Positions 53,070 to 61,696 of a DNA stretch of 64,000 bases are shown one piece after another. The stretch lies in contig JAKRSB010000101.1 in assembly GCA_022402525.1 (NCBI GenBank), positions 62,001 through 126,000 of the forward strand. Reading direction: 5' to 3'. The stretch's first letter is position 1. Each line of letters opens with the position of its first letter. Both the position numbers and the translations under genes were made by a program. Origin of the DNA: Thermosynechococcaceae cyanobacterium MS004. Its GTDB lineage: Bacteria > Cyanobacteriota > Cyanobacteriia > Thermosynechococcales > Thermosynechococcaceae. The notes beneath the pieces were generated by a model, which ran no database searches, had not been told where the DNA came from, and saw nothing but the letters and a program-made list of their open reading frames with translations.

Positions 53070-53224
53070 ACGTGAGTTCGACAAAAAACAACGCCCCCTC
53101 ATCCTCCCATCCTCCTTCTCCTTAGGGAGAAGGAGGGGCAATTAAAAATCAAGTTTCTTAAGCCCCTCGCCTTTGGGAGAGGGGTTTGGGGTGAGGGGCT
53201 TCAAATGCATCATCGACCTCACGT
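53070..53224. mobile_element. MITE family A, copy 3 (155 bp)
   Basis: Same ends as copies 1 and 2 (ACGTGAGTTC left; GACCTCACGT right, one change), flanked by the 7-bp direct repeat TAAGAAA (53063-53069 and 53225-53231). The right end touches the stop codon of aroA: the last base of the element is the last base of the aroA TAA on the minus strand. It is nearly the same length and sequence as copy 1. This interval (52913-53223) otherwise holds only the terminator. Confidence 0.88.
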
Positions 53225-54573
53225 TAAGAAAAGAGCGATCGCAGGGTGTCGGCAAAGACCGGATAGGAAATAGCCGCCGCCTCGGCGCGATGAATAGTGG
53301 TAGTGCCTGATGCATATAGGGCAGCGATCGCCAAGCTCATGGCAATACGGTGATCGGTGAAGCTATCCACCTCAGCCCCCTGAAGCGCTCCACCCCCCGT
53401 AATTTCTAGGCCGTCTGCGGTTTCCGTGACTCTGGCACCCATGCGGTTAAGCTGGGAGGCAATGGCTGCAAGGCGATCGCTCTCCTTGACCCGCAGTTCT
53501 TGGGCATCTCGAATGAGGGTGGTGCCCTGGGCGGCGATCGCCGCCACCGCCAGCACCGGAATTTCATCAATCAGGCGCGGAATAATAGAGCCTTCAATGG
53601 TGCAGGCTTTGAGCTTACTAGAGCGAACGCGCAGGTCTGCGACGGGTTCTCCCGCTGCCTCGCGGGCGTTTTCTAGGGTGATGTCTGCGCCCATCTCCAG
53701 CAAAATGTCTAAGATGCCCGTGCGTGTGGGGTTAACGCCCACATTCTCAATCAACAGATCCGAGTTGGGCACAATAGCGGCCGCCACCAGCCAAAAGGCC
53801 GCAGAGCTAATGTCTCCCGGCACCACCACGGACTGACCAAAAAGCGACGCAGGCCCTGTGACCGTTGCGCTACAGGTTTCTGGATCCACTGTGACCTTTG
53901 CCCCAAAGGCGCGGAGCATCCGTTCGGAATGATCGCGGGAAAGGGCTGGTTCGGTGACGGTGGTTTGGCCTTCGGCTAGAAGTCCGGCCAGCAGCACCGC
54001 AGACTTCACTTGGGCAGAGGCGATGGGGGAGTGGTAGTGGGTCGGCTGAAGCTGCTGCCCCCGAATGGCTAGAGGGGCTAGGGTATCGCCTTTGCGCCCC
54101 CAGATTTGTGCTCCCATCTGTCGGAGCGGCGTGACCACCCGACCCATAGGACGCGATCGCAGGGAAGCATCGCCCGTAACGGTAAAGAGGCGGTCGGGGT
54201 GGGAGGCCAAAATGCCCATCATGAGACGCAGCGTGGTGCCAGAGTTTCCGGCGTCTAAGACTTGGTTCGGCTCTTGCAGCTTACCCAGCCCTAGTCCCCG
54301 CACCGTGACCAGCGTTGTGTTGAGTTCAGAAATTTCAGCCCCCATTGCCCGAAAGCAGGCAGCCGTGCTGCGCGGGTCTTCGCCCAGCAGCAGCCCACGA
54401 ATCTGGGTTTCACCCTGAGCGATCGCGCCAAGCATGAGTGCACGATGGGAAATAGACTTGTCCCCCGGCACTTGAATGGTGCCCCGCAGGCCAGAAGCTT
54501 GGCCTGGGTTAATGTGCCAGGTGGTTTCGTCAGAGTCAGGAGAAGACTGAAGGGTTAGGACGGGGGCGCTCAT
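53224..54573 (-). CDS. aroA: 3-phosphoshikimate 1-carboxyvinyltransferase (EPSP synthase)
   Basis: 449 residues. Shikimate-pathway enzyme that joins PEP to shikimate-3-phosphate. Motifs: [56 protein letters not shown], and [14 protein letters not shown]. The sequence is of the bacterial/cyanobacterial class; I saw no changes in the PEP-binding loop (GNSGTTLRL). ATG at 54573. Its stop codon is preserved at the junction with a MITE family A copy. Confidence 0.97.
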   Translation of the reverse strand: MSAPVLTLQSSPDSDETTWHINPGQASGLRGTIQVPGDKSISHRALMLGAIAQGETQIRGLLLGEDPRSTAACFRAMGAEISELNTTLVTVRGLGLGKLQEPNQVLDAGNSGTTLRLMMGILASHPDRLFTVTGDASLRSRPMGRVVTPLRQMGAQIWGRKGDTLAPLAIRGQQLQPTHYHSPIASAQVKSAVLLAGLLAEGQTTVTEPALSRDHSERMLRAFGAKVTVDPETCSATVTGPASLFGQSVVVPGDISSAAFWLVAAAIVPNSDLLIENVGVNPTRTGILDILLEMGADITLENAREAAGEPVADLRVRSSKLKACTIEGSIIPRLIDEIPVLAVAAIAAQGTTLIRDAQELRVKESDRLAAIASQLNRMGARVTETADGLEITGGGALQGAEVDSFTDHRIAMSLAIAALYASGTTTIHRAEAAAISYPVFADTLRSLFS

Positions 54574-55077
54574 GGACTGGGTAAAAATGAAGGGAATTAA
54601 AAGCTAGGAAGCTAAAAACTAGGGAGTTAAAAAACAGGGAGTTAAAAACTAGGGAGTTAAAAACTAGGGAGTTAAAAACTCAAAAACAAGGCTAACCGCA
54701 ATCCTACCCTGTTTCCTGAGCCACAGAATGTCTCGGCATAGGCAACCCCGCCACCCGATCCCTCGGCGCAATCTTCAACTCAAGCTAAACGTTAAATCAG
54801 AAGTTAAAGCATTACCACAAAATCACCAAAAGCAGACCGTAGCTGGAGCGAAAAGCAGCAGGATATCAGGCAAACAGGCTAAACTATTGAAGCTGAACGG
54901 TAGCACAAAGCGATCTGTGGGTTGATGGGCCAGTACAACAGAGCGATTTGACCATGTTGTCATCCACGAACGTTTTCACCCAGAGACGTAAGGTACCGAA
55001 TCCCTGACACTGATGACGAGCCAGGGCTTGCATATTATTTGACCTGCACATTATCTAAGCGAAGAGAGTTTTTCCCT
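54574..55077. other. Intergenic region between aroA and der
   Basis: 504 bp between divergent genes. It contains a 15-bp tandem array (54595-54684) just before aroA. A basic 65-residue frame at 54728-54925 is not supported as a gene (no family, no ribosome-binding site). Confidence 0.5.
54595..54684. repeat. 15-bp intergenic tandem array upstream of aroA (6 units)
   Basis: Six units close to AGTTAAAAACTAGGG, of which the central two are identical. It begins 22 bp upstream of the aroA start codon, so it may lie in the leader or promoter. Confidence 0.92.
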
Positions 55078-56442
55078 ATGGGACTTCCCGTTGTTGCTAT
55101 TGTTGGCCGTCCAAATGTCGGCAAATCTACCCTCGTCAATCGCTTGACGGGCATGATGGACGCCATTGTCCATGATGAGGCCGGGGTGACCCGCGATCGC
55201 ACGTACCGTCCTGCCTACTGGGGCGATCGCGACTTTATGGTCGTTGATACAGGCGGTCTGGTGTTTGATGACGACAGTGAGTTTTTGCCCTACATCCGCC
55301 AGCAGGTGATGACGGCGCTCTCTGAAGCTAGCGTGGCCATTTTTGTCGTAGACGGCAGAGAAGGCCTAATGGATGCAGATGTGGAGGTAGCCCAGTGGCT
55401 GCGACAGCAGAGTGTCCCGGTCGTGCTGGCAGTCAATAAGTGCGAGTCTGCCCAGCAGGGTCTGGCTCAGGCTGGTCAGTTTTGGACTCTAGGCCTGGGG
55501 GAACCCTGGCCGATCTCCGGCATTCACGGCAACGGGACGGGCGAGCTACTAGAGCAGGTCATAGAACACCTGCCGCCCAAGGTGGACGGGGAAGCCGAAG
55601 ATGACGAAATTAAGGTCGCCATTATTGGCCGTCCGAACGTGGGCAAGTCCAGTATTCTCAACGCCTTTGTGGGCAGCGATCGCTCTATCGTTAGCCCTAT
55701 CTCCGGCACCACGCGGGACACCATTGATACCTTTATTGAGCGAGATGGCAAACGCTACCGCCTCATTGATACTGCTGGGGTGCGGCGCAAACGCAGCATT
55801 GAATACGGCACCGAATTTTTTGCCATCAACCGTGCCTTTAAGGCCATCCGGCGAGCCGATGTGGTGCTGTTTGTGATTGATGCGGAAGAAGGCGTCACCG
55901 AGCAAGAGCAGCGCCTCGCCGGACGCATTATTGAAGAAGGTCGTGCCTGTATTTTGGTGGTTAACAAATGGGATGTGATCGAAAAAGATAACAACACCAT
56001 TTACGAATTTGAAAAAACGGTGCGCGCCAAGCTCAATTTTATGGACTGGGCGCAGATGATTTTTGTGAGCGCCAAGACTGGCCAGCGAATCGATAAAATT
56101 TTGGCCTTGGTCGACGAATCCGCCGAACAGCACCAGCGCCGCGTCAGCACCTCAGTCGTGAATGAAGTGCTAGAAGAAGCCGTGAGCTGGCATACGCCCC
56201 CCACTAACCGACGGGGGAAACAGGGCAAAATCTACTACGGCACCCAGGTCAGCACCTCACCGCCGACCTTTGCCCTATTTGTGAACAGCCCCGATATGTT
56301 TAAGGACAACTATCGACGCTACGTTGAAAAGCAGTTCCGGGAAGTGTTGGGTTTTGCCGGAACGCCCCTTAAAATTTTCTGGCGTGGCAAGAAGCTGAGA
56401 GAAGCAGAGCGCGTCACCGCTAATCGTGCGACTCGCGTCTAG
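55078..56442 (+). CDS. der: Ribosome-biogenesis GTPase Der (EngA)
   Basis: About 454 residues from the ATG at 55078 ([18 protein letters not shown]); the frame opens 13 codons earlier. Two tandem GTPase domains: [20 protein letters not shown] and [29 protein letters not shown]-terminal KH-like domain follows ([17 protein letters not shown]). Required for 50S subunit assembly. No operon partner. Confidence 0.96.
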   Translation: MGLPVVAIVGRPNVGKSTLVNRLTGMMDAIVHDEAGVTRDRTYRPAYWGDRDFMVVDTGGLVFDDDSEFLPYIRQQVMTALSEASVAIFVVDGREGLMDADVEVAQWLRQQSVPVVLAVNKCESAQQGLAQAGQFWTLGLGEPWPISGIHGNGTGELLEQVIEHLPPKVDGEAEDDEIKVAIIGRPNVGKSSILNAFVGSDRSIVSPISGTTRDTIDTFIERDGKRYRLIDTAGVRRKRSIEYGTEFFAINRAFKAIRRADVVLFVIDAEEGVTEQEQRLAGRIIEEGRACILVVNKWDVIEKDNNTIYEFEKTVRAKLNFMDWAQMIFVSAKTGQRIDKILALVDESAEQHQRRVSTSVVNEVLEEAVSWHTPPTNRRGKQGKIYYGTQVSTSPPTFALFVNSPDMFKDNYRRYVEKQFREVLGFAGTPLKIFWRGKKLREAERVTANRATRV

Positions 56443-56591
56443 CGATATGACCTCTCCCAGAATGCGTCTAGGGGCAAATCATTTCTGGGATAGCTCTAGA
56501 ATTTACCCACTGACGCCAACTTCGCGCTATCCTGTCTGCAAATTCTGATCAGGGAAAACCTGATCTGCAAAATTTTTGAAAGACGCATGAC

Positions 56592-57461
56592 ATGCTACGA
56601 GATCTCTTAATCGGTGGGGTACTGGGTGTCACCCTTTGGGGTTGGCGCGCCTATCGCTCATCCCGTAGTCCGGCGGAGGGACATCTCTCACCAGAGCAGC
56701 CCTCACCAGAGCAGCAACTAAAAGAGCTTCGCAAACAGCTTGCTAAGGTAAAACAAGAGCTAGCGATCGCCGTTGCAAAGCGAGCTGAAGCCGAAACTCA
56801 GATTTCTGAGCTGAATCAGCTTGCAACGGATCGGGCTATTGAGCTAGTACAGCTCCAGTCCGAGAGTGCGGCGCTATTGGCTCAAGTTTCTCAGCTCACT
56901 CAAAAGCGTCCTCGCAAAAAACGCGCCTCAAAGGTCGAGCTGCCTGAAGCAGTTCCAGACACCGTTCACACAACGGTTCCTTCCCAACAAGCTCAAGAAT
57001 CAGAAGCCTCTTCAGAGACAGCTCCCTCCGAATCCTTGGCTCTGGATCTTTCTCTGATCTATCAGAAGCAAGCTGAAACCGCTGCCGCTGCTCAGCTACT
57101 TCAGCCCATTTTTACAGAAGAAGAGATGCGGCCAAACTCGCTTGGCAACATTCAATCTCCTACCCAAGCCTCTATAAGTCCAGACGCTGTGCTGCAAACT
57201 CCTCATCAGCGCAGTGCGATCCTTTCCCCCGCAGCAGGTCTGTTGGATGAAGCCCATGCTTCTTTCCTAATCGTTCTCCGTCAGCAGCCAACCTGGAAAC
57301 GGGAAGACTTAATGGCGATCGCTCAGCAACAAGCGCTATTGCTCGATGGCGCGCTGGAGCTGATCAATGAAGCTGCCCTAGAGCGCTGTGGCGAAGTCCT
57401 GACCGAAGGTGATGACCCGATTGAGGTAAATCCAGATGTGTTGGGAGGTCTGCTGACATGA
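56592..57461 (+). CDS. Membrane-anchored TerB C-terminal domain protein
   Basis: 289 residues. N-terminal membrane segment (LLIGGVLGVTLWGWRAYRSS, about 5-24), a coiled coil (about 38-105: KELRKQLAKVKQELAIAVAK, RAEAETQISEL), a basic and Pro/Ser-rich linker, then a C-terminal domain (about 215-289) with LDEAHASFLIVLRQQPTWKR, EDLMAIAQQQALLLDGALEL and DDPIEVNPDVLGGLL, matching the TerB-C domain. I see no TerB-N part. Its stop codon overlaps the start of the ATPase gene (ATGA), which implies coupled translation. Confidence 0.8.
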   Translation: MLRDLLIGGVLGVTLWGWRAYRSSRSPAEGHLSPEQPSPEQQLKELRKQLAKVKQELAIAVAKRAEAETQISELNQLATDRAIELVQLQSESAALLAQVSQLTQKRPRKKRASKVELPEAVPDTVHTTVPSQQAQESEASSETAPSESLALDLSLIYQKQAETAAAAQLLQPIFTEEEMRPNSLGNIQSPTQASISPDAVLQTPHQRSAILSPAAGLLDEAHASFLIVLRQQPTWKREDLMAIAQQQALLLDGALELINEAALERCGEVLTEGDDPIEVNPDVLGGLLT

Positions 57462-58831
57462 GTGAAAGAATTCCGGTGACAGCAATTCCTGTCAAGGCAA
57501 AAGAGCGCGAGGCGATTATTCAGCCCCTACGGGCTGGAGTGGTTCCGCGTAAGGGGCTCCACTTGATTCAGGTGGGGCGAGCGGGGGAGCTGGCTGCACT
57601 CATTCAGGATGTGCAGCGGATTCATGAAGGCGGTGCAGCCATTCGGTTTGTGATTGGTGAGTATGGCTCTGGCAAAACCTTTTTTCTGTCCCTCGTGCGC
57701 TCCATTGCCCTTCAGGAAAAGCTCGTCACCGCCCATGCTGACCTAACCCCCGATCGCCGTCTCCACGCCACGGGGGGACAAGCGCGATCGCTCTATACCG
57801 AACTCATGCGGAACCTCTCCACCCGCGCCAAGCCCGATGGGGGTGCCCTCGCCAGCGTGGTGGAGCGCTTTGTTACCTCAGCCATCACCGAAGGACGCGA
57901 TCGCAGTCTTAGCCCAGAAGCCATCATTCGGGAGCGGCTGGCCCATCTTTCAGAAATGGTGGGCGGCTACGACTTTGCCGAAGTGATTGCGGCCTACTGG
58001 CGTGGCCATGACACCAGCGACGAAGCCCTCAAGACCAGCGCAGTCCGCTGGCTGCGGGGCGAATTTAGCTCCAAACTTGAAGCACGTCAGGCTTTGGGCG
58101 TGCGCACCATCGTCGATGACACCAACGTCTACGACCAGCTCAAGCTCTTAGCCCAGCTCGTTCGGCTGGCGGGCTACGGTGGCCTATTGATTTGCTTCGA
58201 TGAATTAGTCAACCTGTATAAGCTCTCCAACACCCAAGCCCGCAAAAGCAACTACGAGCAGATCTTACGAATTCTCAACGATATTTTGCAGGGCACTGCC
58301 GTGGGCTTAGGAATTCTGCTGGGCGGCACCCCAGAATTTTTGACCGATACCCGCCGAGGGCTGTACAGCTACCCCGCCCTCCAGTCTCGTCTGACCCTCA
58401 ATACCTTTGCCGTCAACGGCCTTGTGGATTACAGCGGCCCCGTCCTTCGGCTCACCAACCTCAGTCCCGAAGACCTCTACGTGCTGCTGTGCAATATCCG
58501 CCATGTCTATTCCTCTGGCGAACCAGCACGCTATCTTATGCAGGATGCTGGCATTCAGCAATTTATGGCGCACTGCTCTCAGCGTATTGGTGATGCCTAC
58601 TTCCGCACGCCTCGCAACACCATCACGGCTTTTGTCAACCTACTGGCGGTACTGGATCAAAACCCTCAGGTTCAGCTTTCTGATCTCATTACTCAGATTC
58701 AAATTCAGCGGGAACCGATTACCGTCACGAGCACCTCCACACTGAATGATGAGCAGAGCGAGACGCGCAGCGGACAGAGTATTTCTCCAGAGACTGCCTC
58801 AGAAGACGAGCTTGCTACCTTCAGGCTCTAA
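57458..58831 (+). CDS. P-loop ATPase of the DUF2791 / BREX-ATP-binding-domain family
   Basis: 457 residues. Walker A GEYGSGKTFFL at 67-77; Walker B LLICFDELVNLY with DE at 248-249. Other characteristic segments: RFVIGEYGSGKTF, NYEQILRILNDILQGTAVGL, ILLGGTPEFLTDTRRGLYSY and SYPALQSRL. The ATPase matches the family annotated DUF2791 or BREX system ATP-binding domain. It is coupled by a 4-nt ATGA overlap to the TerB-C protein gene. In other genomes this ATPase often occurs with TerB-N/TerB-C proteins and a helicase; no helicase is next to it here. A good ribosome-binding site (GGGAGG) precedes the ATG. Confidence 0.82.
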   Translation: MSERIPVTAIPVKAKEREAIIQPLRAGVVPRKGLHLIQVGRAGELAALIQDVQRIHEGGAAIRFVIGEYGSGKTFFLSLVRSIALQEKLVTAHADLTPDRRLHATGGQARSLYTELMRNLSTRAKPDGGALASVVERFVTSAITEGRDRSLSPEAIIRERLAHLSEMVGGYDFAEVIAAYWRGHDTSDEALKTSAVRWLRGEFSSKLEARQALGVRTIVDDTNVYDQLKLLAQLVRLAGYGGLLICFDELVNLYKLSNTQARKSNYEQILRILNDILQGTAVGLGILLGGTPEFLTDTRRGLYSYPALQSRLTLNTFAVNGLVDYSGPVLRLTNLSPEDLYVLLCNIRHVYSSGEPARYLMQDAGIQQFMAHCSQRIGDAYFRTPRNTITAFVNLLAVLDQNPQVQLSDLITQIQIQREPITVTSTSTLNDEQSETRSGQSISPETASEDELATFRL

Positions 58832-58867
58832 GTAAACTGGCTACCCCCTTATCGCGCTGGAAGAAGA

Positions 58868-59614
58868 TCAGGTGGGCGATTTTTCTGGGCGGAGATAGCG
58901 ACATTTTCCTAAACTTTGGGATTGAGTGCGGTCTTGAGTCCAGCGGAGGATTTCTACTTCGATGCTGTGCTCTAGATCTTTGGCAAGATACTCAAGCTGA
59001 TAAGGTGCGATCGCCGCTTCTGTGCAGAGTCGTCCGGTAATGGAATCTGACGCAACCGTGATTTCAACACAAACCGGATGGTTTAGGGTGTTGACAAACC
59101 GCAGATCCTTGTACCCATAGGCCACTGTTGCATCTGACCCTAGGGGAGTGTAGCGCGTTGCTTCGGTGTAGATATCTACGGAATGGGTGTGGCGCTCCAG
59201 AATCGGTAGCCCCGCCGTGAGGGCAAGCTGGTAGAGGAGTCCCGACAGTTGACATAGCCCTCCCCCATAGTCAGCCTGAAGGATTTGCCGAATGAGCACC
59301 TGTCCCGGTAAGTAGCCCCGACGACGAGTGGGTGATCCCACTACGGCCCAAAAGGAAAAAACCTGCTGAGGATTTATCACAACAGTGTTGATACATTGAG
59401 CAGCCAAGGTTAGGTTATGAACCTTATTGGCGACCAAAGGGCTGACCGTAATTGGCTGAGTAATCGTAACCTGCGGCGGAAAGGCTGCGTCTGACTGGGG
59501 ATGGTTTGACGTAGACCGGGCAAAATGACGGCGATCGCCCCTGACAAAATCCTCTATCCAGCGACGACTGGCGTGAAGGGTGCGGCGAGTTGCGATTGGA
59601 ATCAGATGTTTCAT
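58868..59614 (-). CDS. VanW-family protein
   Basis: About 248 residues from the ATG at 59614 (MKHLIPIATRRTLHASRRW); further upstream ATG (59665) and TTG (59680) codons would overlap the glycosyltransferase gene. VanW core: NPQQVFSFWAVVGSPTRRRG, YGGGLCQLSGLLYQLAL, GLPILERHTHSVDIYTEA and VAYGYKDLRFVN. VanW proteins are associated with vancomycin resistance clusters in Gram-positives but are widespread with unknown function elsewhere. Same orientation as the glycosyltransferase, possibly one transcript. Confidence 0.9.
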   Translation of the reverse strand: MKHLIPIATRRTLHASRRWIEDFVRGDRRHFARSTSNHPQSDAAFPPQVTITQPITVSPLVANKVHNLTLAAQCINTVVINPQQVFSFWAVVGSPTRRRGYLPGQVLIRQILQADYGGGLCQLSGLLYQLALTAGLPILERHTHSVDIYTEATRYTPLGSDATVAYGYKDLRFVNTLNHPVCVEITVASDSITGRLCTEAAIAPYQLEYLAKDLEHSIEVEILRWTQDRTQSQSLGKCRYLRPEKSPT

Positions 59615-59645
59615 GGGAAATAAACCCCACCCCAAAGAAATCTCT

Positions 59646-60659
59646 CTACGACTCAGCCTGTGCATTTGGCGGTGACTCAACCACTTCCCGTACCCGATAG
59701 ATCTGCCGTCCCTGGGATTCGTGGTATGTCCGCATCAAAAGCTCCGCCAGTAGCCCAAAGCAGAATAGCTCTAGCCCCGCCAGCACCAGTAAGACGGCCA
59801 GGGTCAACAAAGGTCGCTGGCCAATAGGTTCCCCTAGAAAGAGTTTGACGTAGGTTAAGTGCAGCCCCAACCCTAAGCCAACCAACGTAGAAACCAGCCC
59901 AAACCAGCCAAAGGCATGCATCGGTCGGGTCAAGAACCGCTTCATAAAGTAGATGGTCATCAAATCCATCAGCACCCGAAAGGTGCGGCTCAGCCCGTAC
60001 TTACTGGCTCCAAACTGTCTGGCATGGTGGCTGACGGGCAATTCCGCAATTTTGGCACCCTCAATAAAGGCGAGGGCGGGCAAGAAGCGATGGAGTTCGC
60101 CGTAGAGGTTCATGTCGGCCACCAGTTCGGCGCGGTAGGCTTTGAGAGAGCAACCGTAGTCGTGGAGTGCAACGCCTGTGACTTTACTGATCAGTCCGTT
60201 AGCCAACTTTGAAGGCAGCAATCGAGTCAGGGCTGCATCTTGACGGTTCTTCCGCCAGCCGCTCACCAGGTCATATCCTTCTTCTAGCTTTGCCAGCAGC
60301 TTGGGAATATCCGTGGGGTCGTTTTGTAAATCTCCGTCTAGGGTGACGATGATAGGTGCCTTGGCGTTATGGAACCCGGCGGACATGGCGGCGGTTTGCC
60401 CATAGTTACGCCGCAGGAGCACGGCGCGCAAGTCCAGACGTTCCTGGGCGAGTCGCTTGAGCAAGAGGGTGGTGCCGTCTGTTGAGCCATCGTCCACCGC
60501 CACTATTTCGTAGCTGATGCCTGCGGTCTGAAGGGTCTGCGCGATCGCTTCCAACAAATGGGGCACGCTCTCCACTTCGTTATAGACCGGAATCACCACG
60601 GAGACTTGAAGGGATAGGGGCACGCAGTTAGTTGCGGGTAGCTGAAATTCGGTTTTCAT
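59646..60659 (-). CDS. Family 2 glycosyltransferase (DPM/GtrB type, membrane-bound)
   Basis: About 337 residues from the ATG at 60659 (MKTEFQLPATNCVPL). GT-A fold: SVVIPVYNEVESVP, VAVDDGSTDGTTLL, VTLDGDLQNDPTDIPKLL. Two C-terminal helices (MHAFGWFGLVSTLVGLGLGL; PLLTLAVLLVLAGLELFCF). Such enzymes move a sugar onto polyprenyl phosphate for cell-surface glycan synthesis. VanW lies downstream and may share its transcript. Confidence 0.92.
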   Translation of the reverse strand: MKTEFQLPATNCVPLSLQVSVVIPVYNEVESVPHLLEAIAQTLQTAGISYEIVAVDDGSTDGTTLLLKRLAQERLDLRAVLLRRNYGQTAAMSAGFHNAKAPIIVTLDGDLQNDPTDIPKLLAKLEEGYDLVSGWRKNRQDAALTRLLPSKLANGLISKVTGVALHDYGCSLKAYRAELVADMNLYGELHRFLPALAFIEGAKIAELPVSHHARQFGASKYGLSRTFRVLMDLMTIYFMKRFLTRPMHAFGWFGLVSTLVGLGLGLHLTYVKLFLGEPIGQRPLLTLAVLLVLAGLELFCFGLLAELLMRTYHESQGRQIYRVREVVESPPNAQAES

Positions 60660-60734
60660 AGAAAGCGATCGCACTAGAACAATCAAGCGTTATGAAGGTT
60701 TTGTCCATCATACGAGCTATTGATGGGGGTTAAG

Positions 60735-60857
60735 CAGCAATTCCAAATTCAGAACAAATTCACGTCGTTTCAGCCGATTAAGTCTCCTCAATGGAGCTTG
60801 ATTTAGGCGATAAATAAAGGGCTTCAGGCTCCGAAAAGTTTGAATTTGGAATTGCTG
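60735..60857. mobile_element. MITE family B (123 bp)
   Basis: Ends CAGCAATTCCAAATTCA (60735-60751) and TGAATTTGGAATTGCTG (60841-60857) are perfect 17-bp inverted repeats. The element is flanked by the 9-bp direct repeat GGGGTTAAG (60726-60734 and 60858-60866), a target-site duplication (a 10-bp reading is also possible). Its ends do not resemble those of family A. No open frame. Only one copy, plus a possible solo end at 13988. Confidence 0.82.
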
Positions 60858-60898
60858 GGGGTTAAGGGAATGGTTATCTTGAATTAAAATAAGCCCAG

Positions 60899-60937
60899 CC
60901 CATCAACCTAACCCATCAATCCAACCCATCAATCTAA
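60899..60937. repeat. 13-bp tandem array (3 units)
   Basis: CCCATCAACCTAA, CCCATCAATCCAA, CCCATCAATCTAA in direct succession. It lies just right of MITE family B and before the next gene. Confidence 0.88.
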
Positions 60938-60995
60938 TTAAGAAGGCTAGGGTCTGTTTACGAATATTCTGACTAAGACCCAGAAAATTGTTTTG

Positions 60996-61349
60996 ATGTC
61001 GACATTCACCGTCATTGCGCTAGGGGCAATAGGTGGACTTGTCGCGATCCGCACTGCTGTACAGCCGTTTCTGGCCGTGCGGTTTGACAGCGCTGAGTGG
61101 CAAAAACAGGCGGGGAACTACGGTCGCGAAAATCCTCGATTGTCCATGATGAATGACGTTGAGCGCCTATTGCCGATTGGCTCGTTTAAGGCTGAGGTTG
61201 AAGCGCTTTTGGGTAAACCAGATGCTGCATCCGAGGACCGTTATGTTTATGACCTAGGGCGTGATACCCTGGGTCCCCACTTCCTTCGCTACGAAATTAG
61301 CTTCGATCCACGAGGACGGGTTAGTCATCTGAGGATTCAGCGCGATTAG
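60996..61349 (+). CDS. Small protein with SmpA/BamE-like pattern
   Basis: About 117 residues from the ATG at 60996 (MSTFTVIALGAIGGLVA), with one N-terminal hydrophobic segment. The rest includes LPIGSFKAEVEALLGKPD and a YDLGRD/LRYEISFDPRG section, a pattern like the SmpA/BamE-type small fold (G-s-x-x-x-V-x-x-x-L-G-x-P). The match is weak and I would not give a function. It lies between repeat elements and is followed by a 14-bp array that contains its stop codon. Confidence 0.55.
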   Translation: MSTFTVIALGAIGGLVAIRTAVQPFLAVRFDSAEWQKQAGNYGRENPRLSMMNDVERLLPIGSFKAEVEALLGKPDAASEDRYVYDLGRDTLGPHFLRYEISFDPRGRVSHLRIQRD

Positions 61350-61397
61350 TTTGACGCGATTAGTTCGATGCGATTAGTTCTATGCGATTAGCTCCGT
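61342..61397. repeat. 14-bp tandem array (4 units)
   Basis: Four units close to GCGATTAGTTCGAT; the first includes the TAG stop of the preceding gene. The rest of the interval up to pntA (61398-61696) holds only a weak 40-codon frame at 61522-61644. Confidence 0.88.
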
Positions 61398-61696
61398 GTC
61401 GCTAGATTTAATTGCACTCCCTATTCGTGAAATTTATTTTTTGCAACCATCGAAAATCAAACTTAACGTTCCAATAAAGACACATTACGAAGCCCCGCCG
61501 ATAGAGTGGGGATCGTCTAGGATGCGTCATAAGCTTTGGGTTAAGGCCATTTTGCTATTTTGTTTGCTGCTGTTTCAGTCTGTCGACTGTAATTCCGGGT
61601 CATTCAATGAAATGACAGGAGATGAATGCCCAGTCAGTGGGTAAGGCGCATGAATGACTGGATCACGAATTAAGGTATTGAGAGTAAGGAGAACCC

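Larger units (their letters stand above)
60660..60995. other. Intergenic region holding MITE family B
   Basis: 336 bp between divergent genes. Contains the family B element and the 13-bp array that follows it. No gene seen. Confidence 0.5.

Noticed and set aside
54728-54925. Basic 65-residue frame between aroA and der
   Set aside because: No ribosome-binding site, no family resemblance; basic composition could reflect AT-rich spacer. A small RNA-binding protein cannot be excluded.
55549-56133. Open frame of 194 codons antisense to der
   Set aside because: Lies completely inside the essential der gene on the other strand; no recognisable domain; composition explained by der codon use.
58868-59680. 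VanW as a sign of vancomycin resistance
   Set aside because: VanW homologues are widespread without the van operon; no vanA/vanH/vanX-like genes are near.
61522-61644. 40-codon frame with a hydrophobic start (MRHKLWVKAILLFCLLLF) before pntA
   Set aside because: Looks like a signal peptide, but it is too short, has no clear ribosome-binding site and no known family; kept as only a possibility.
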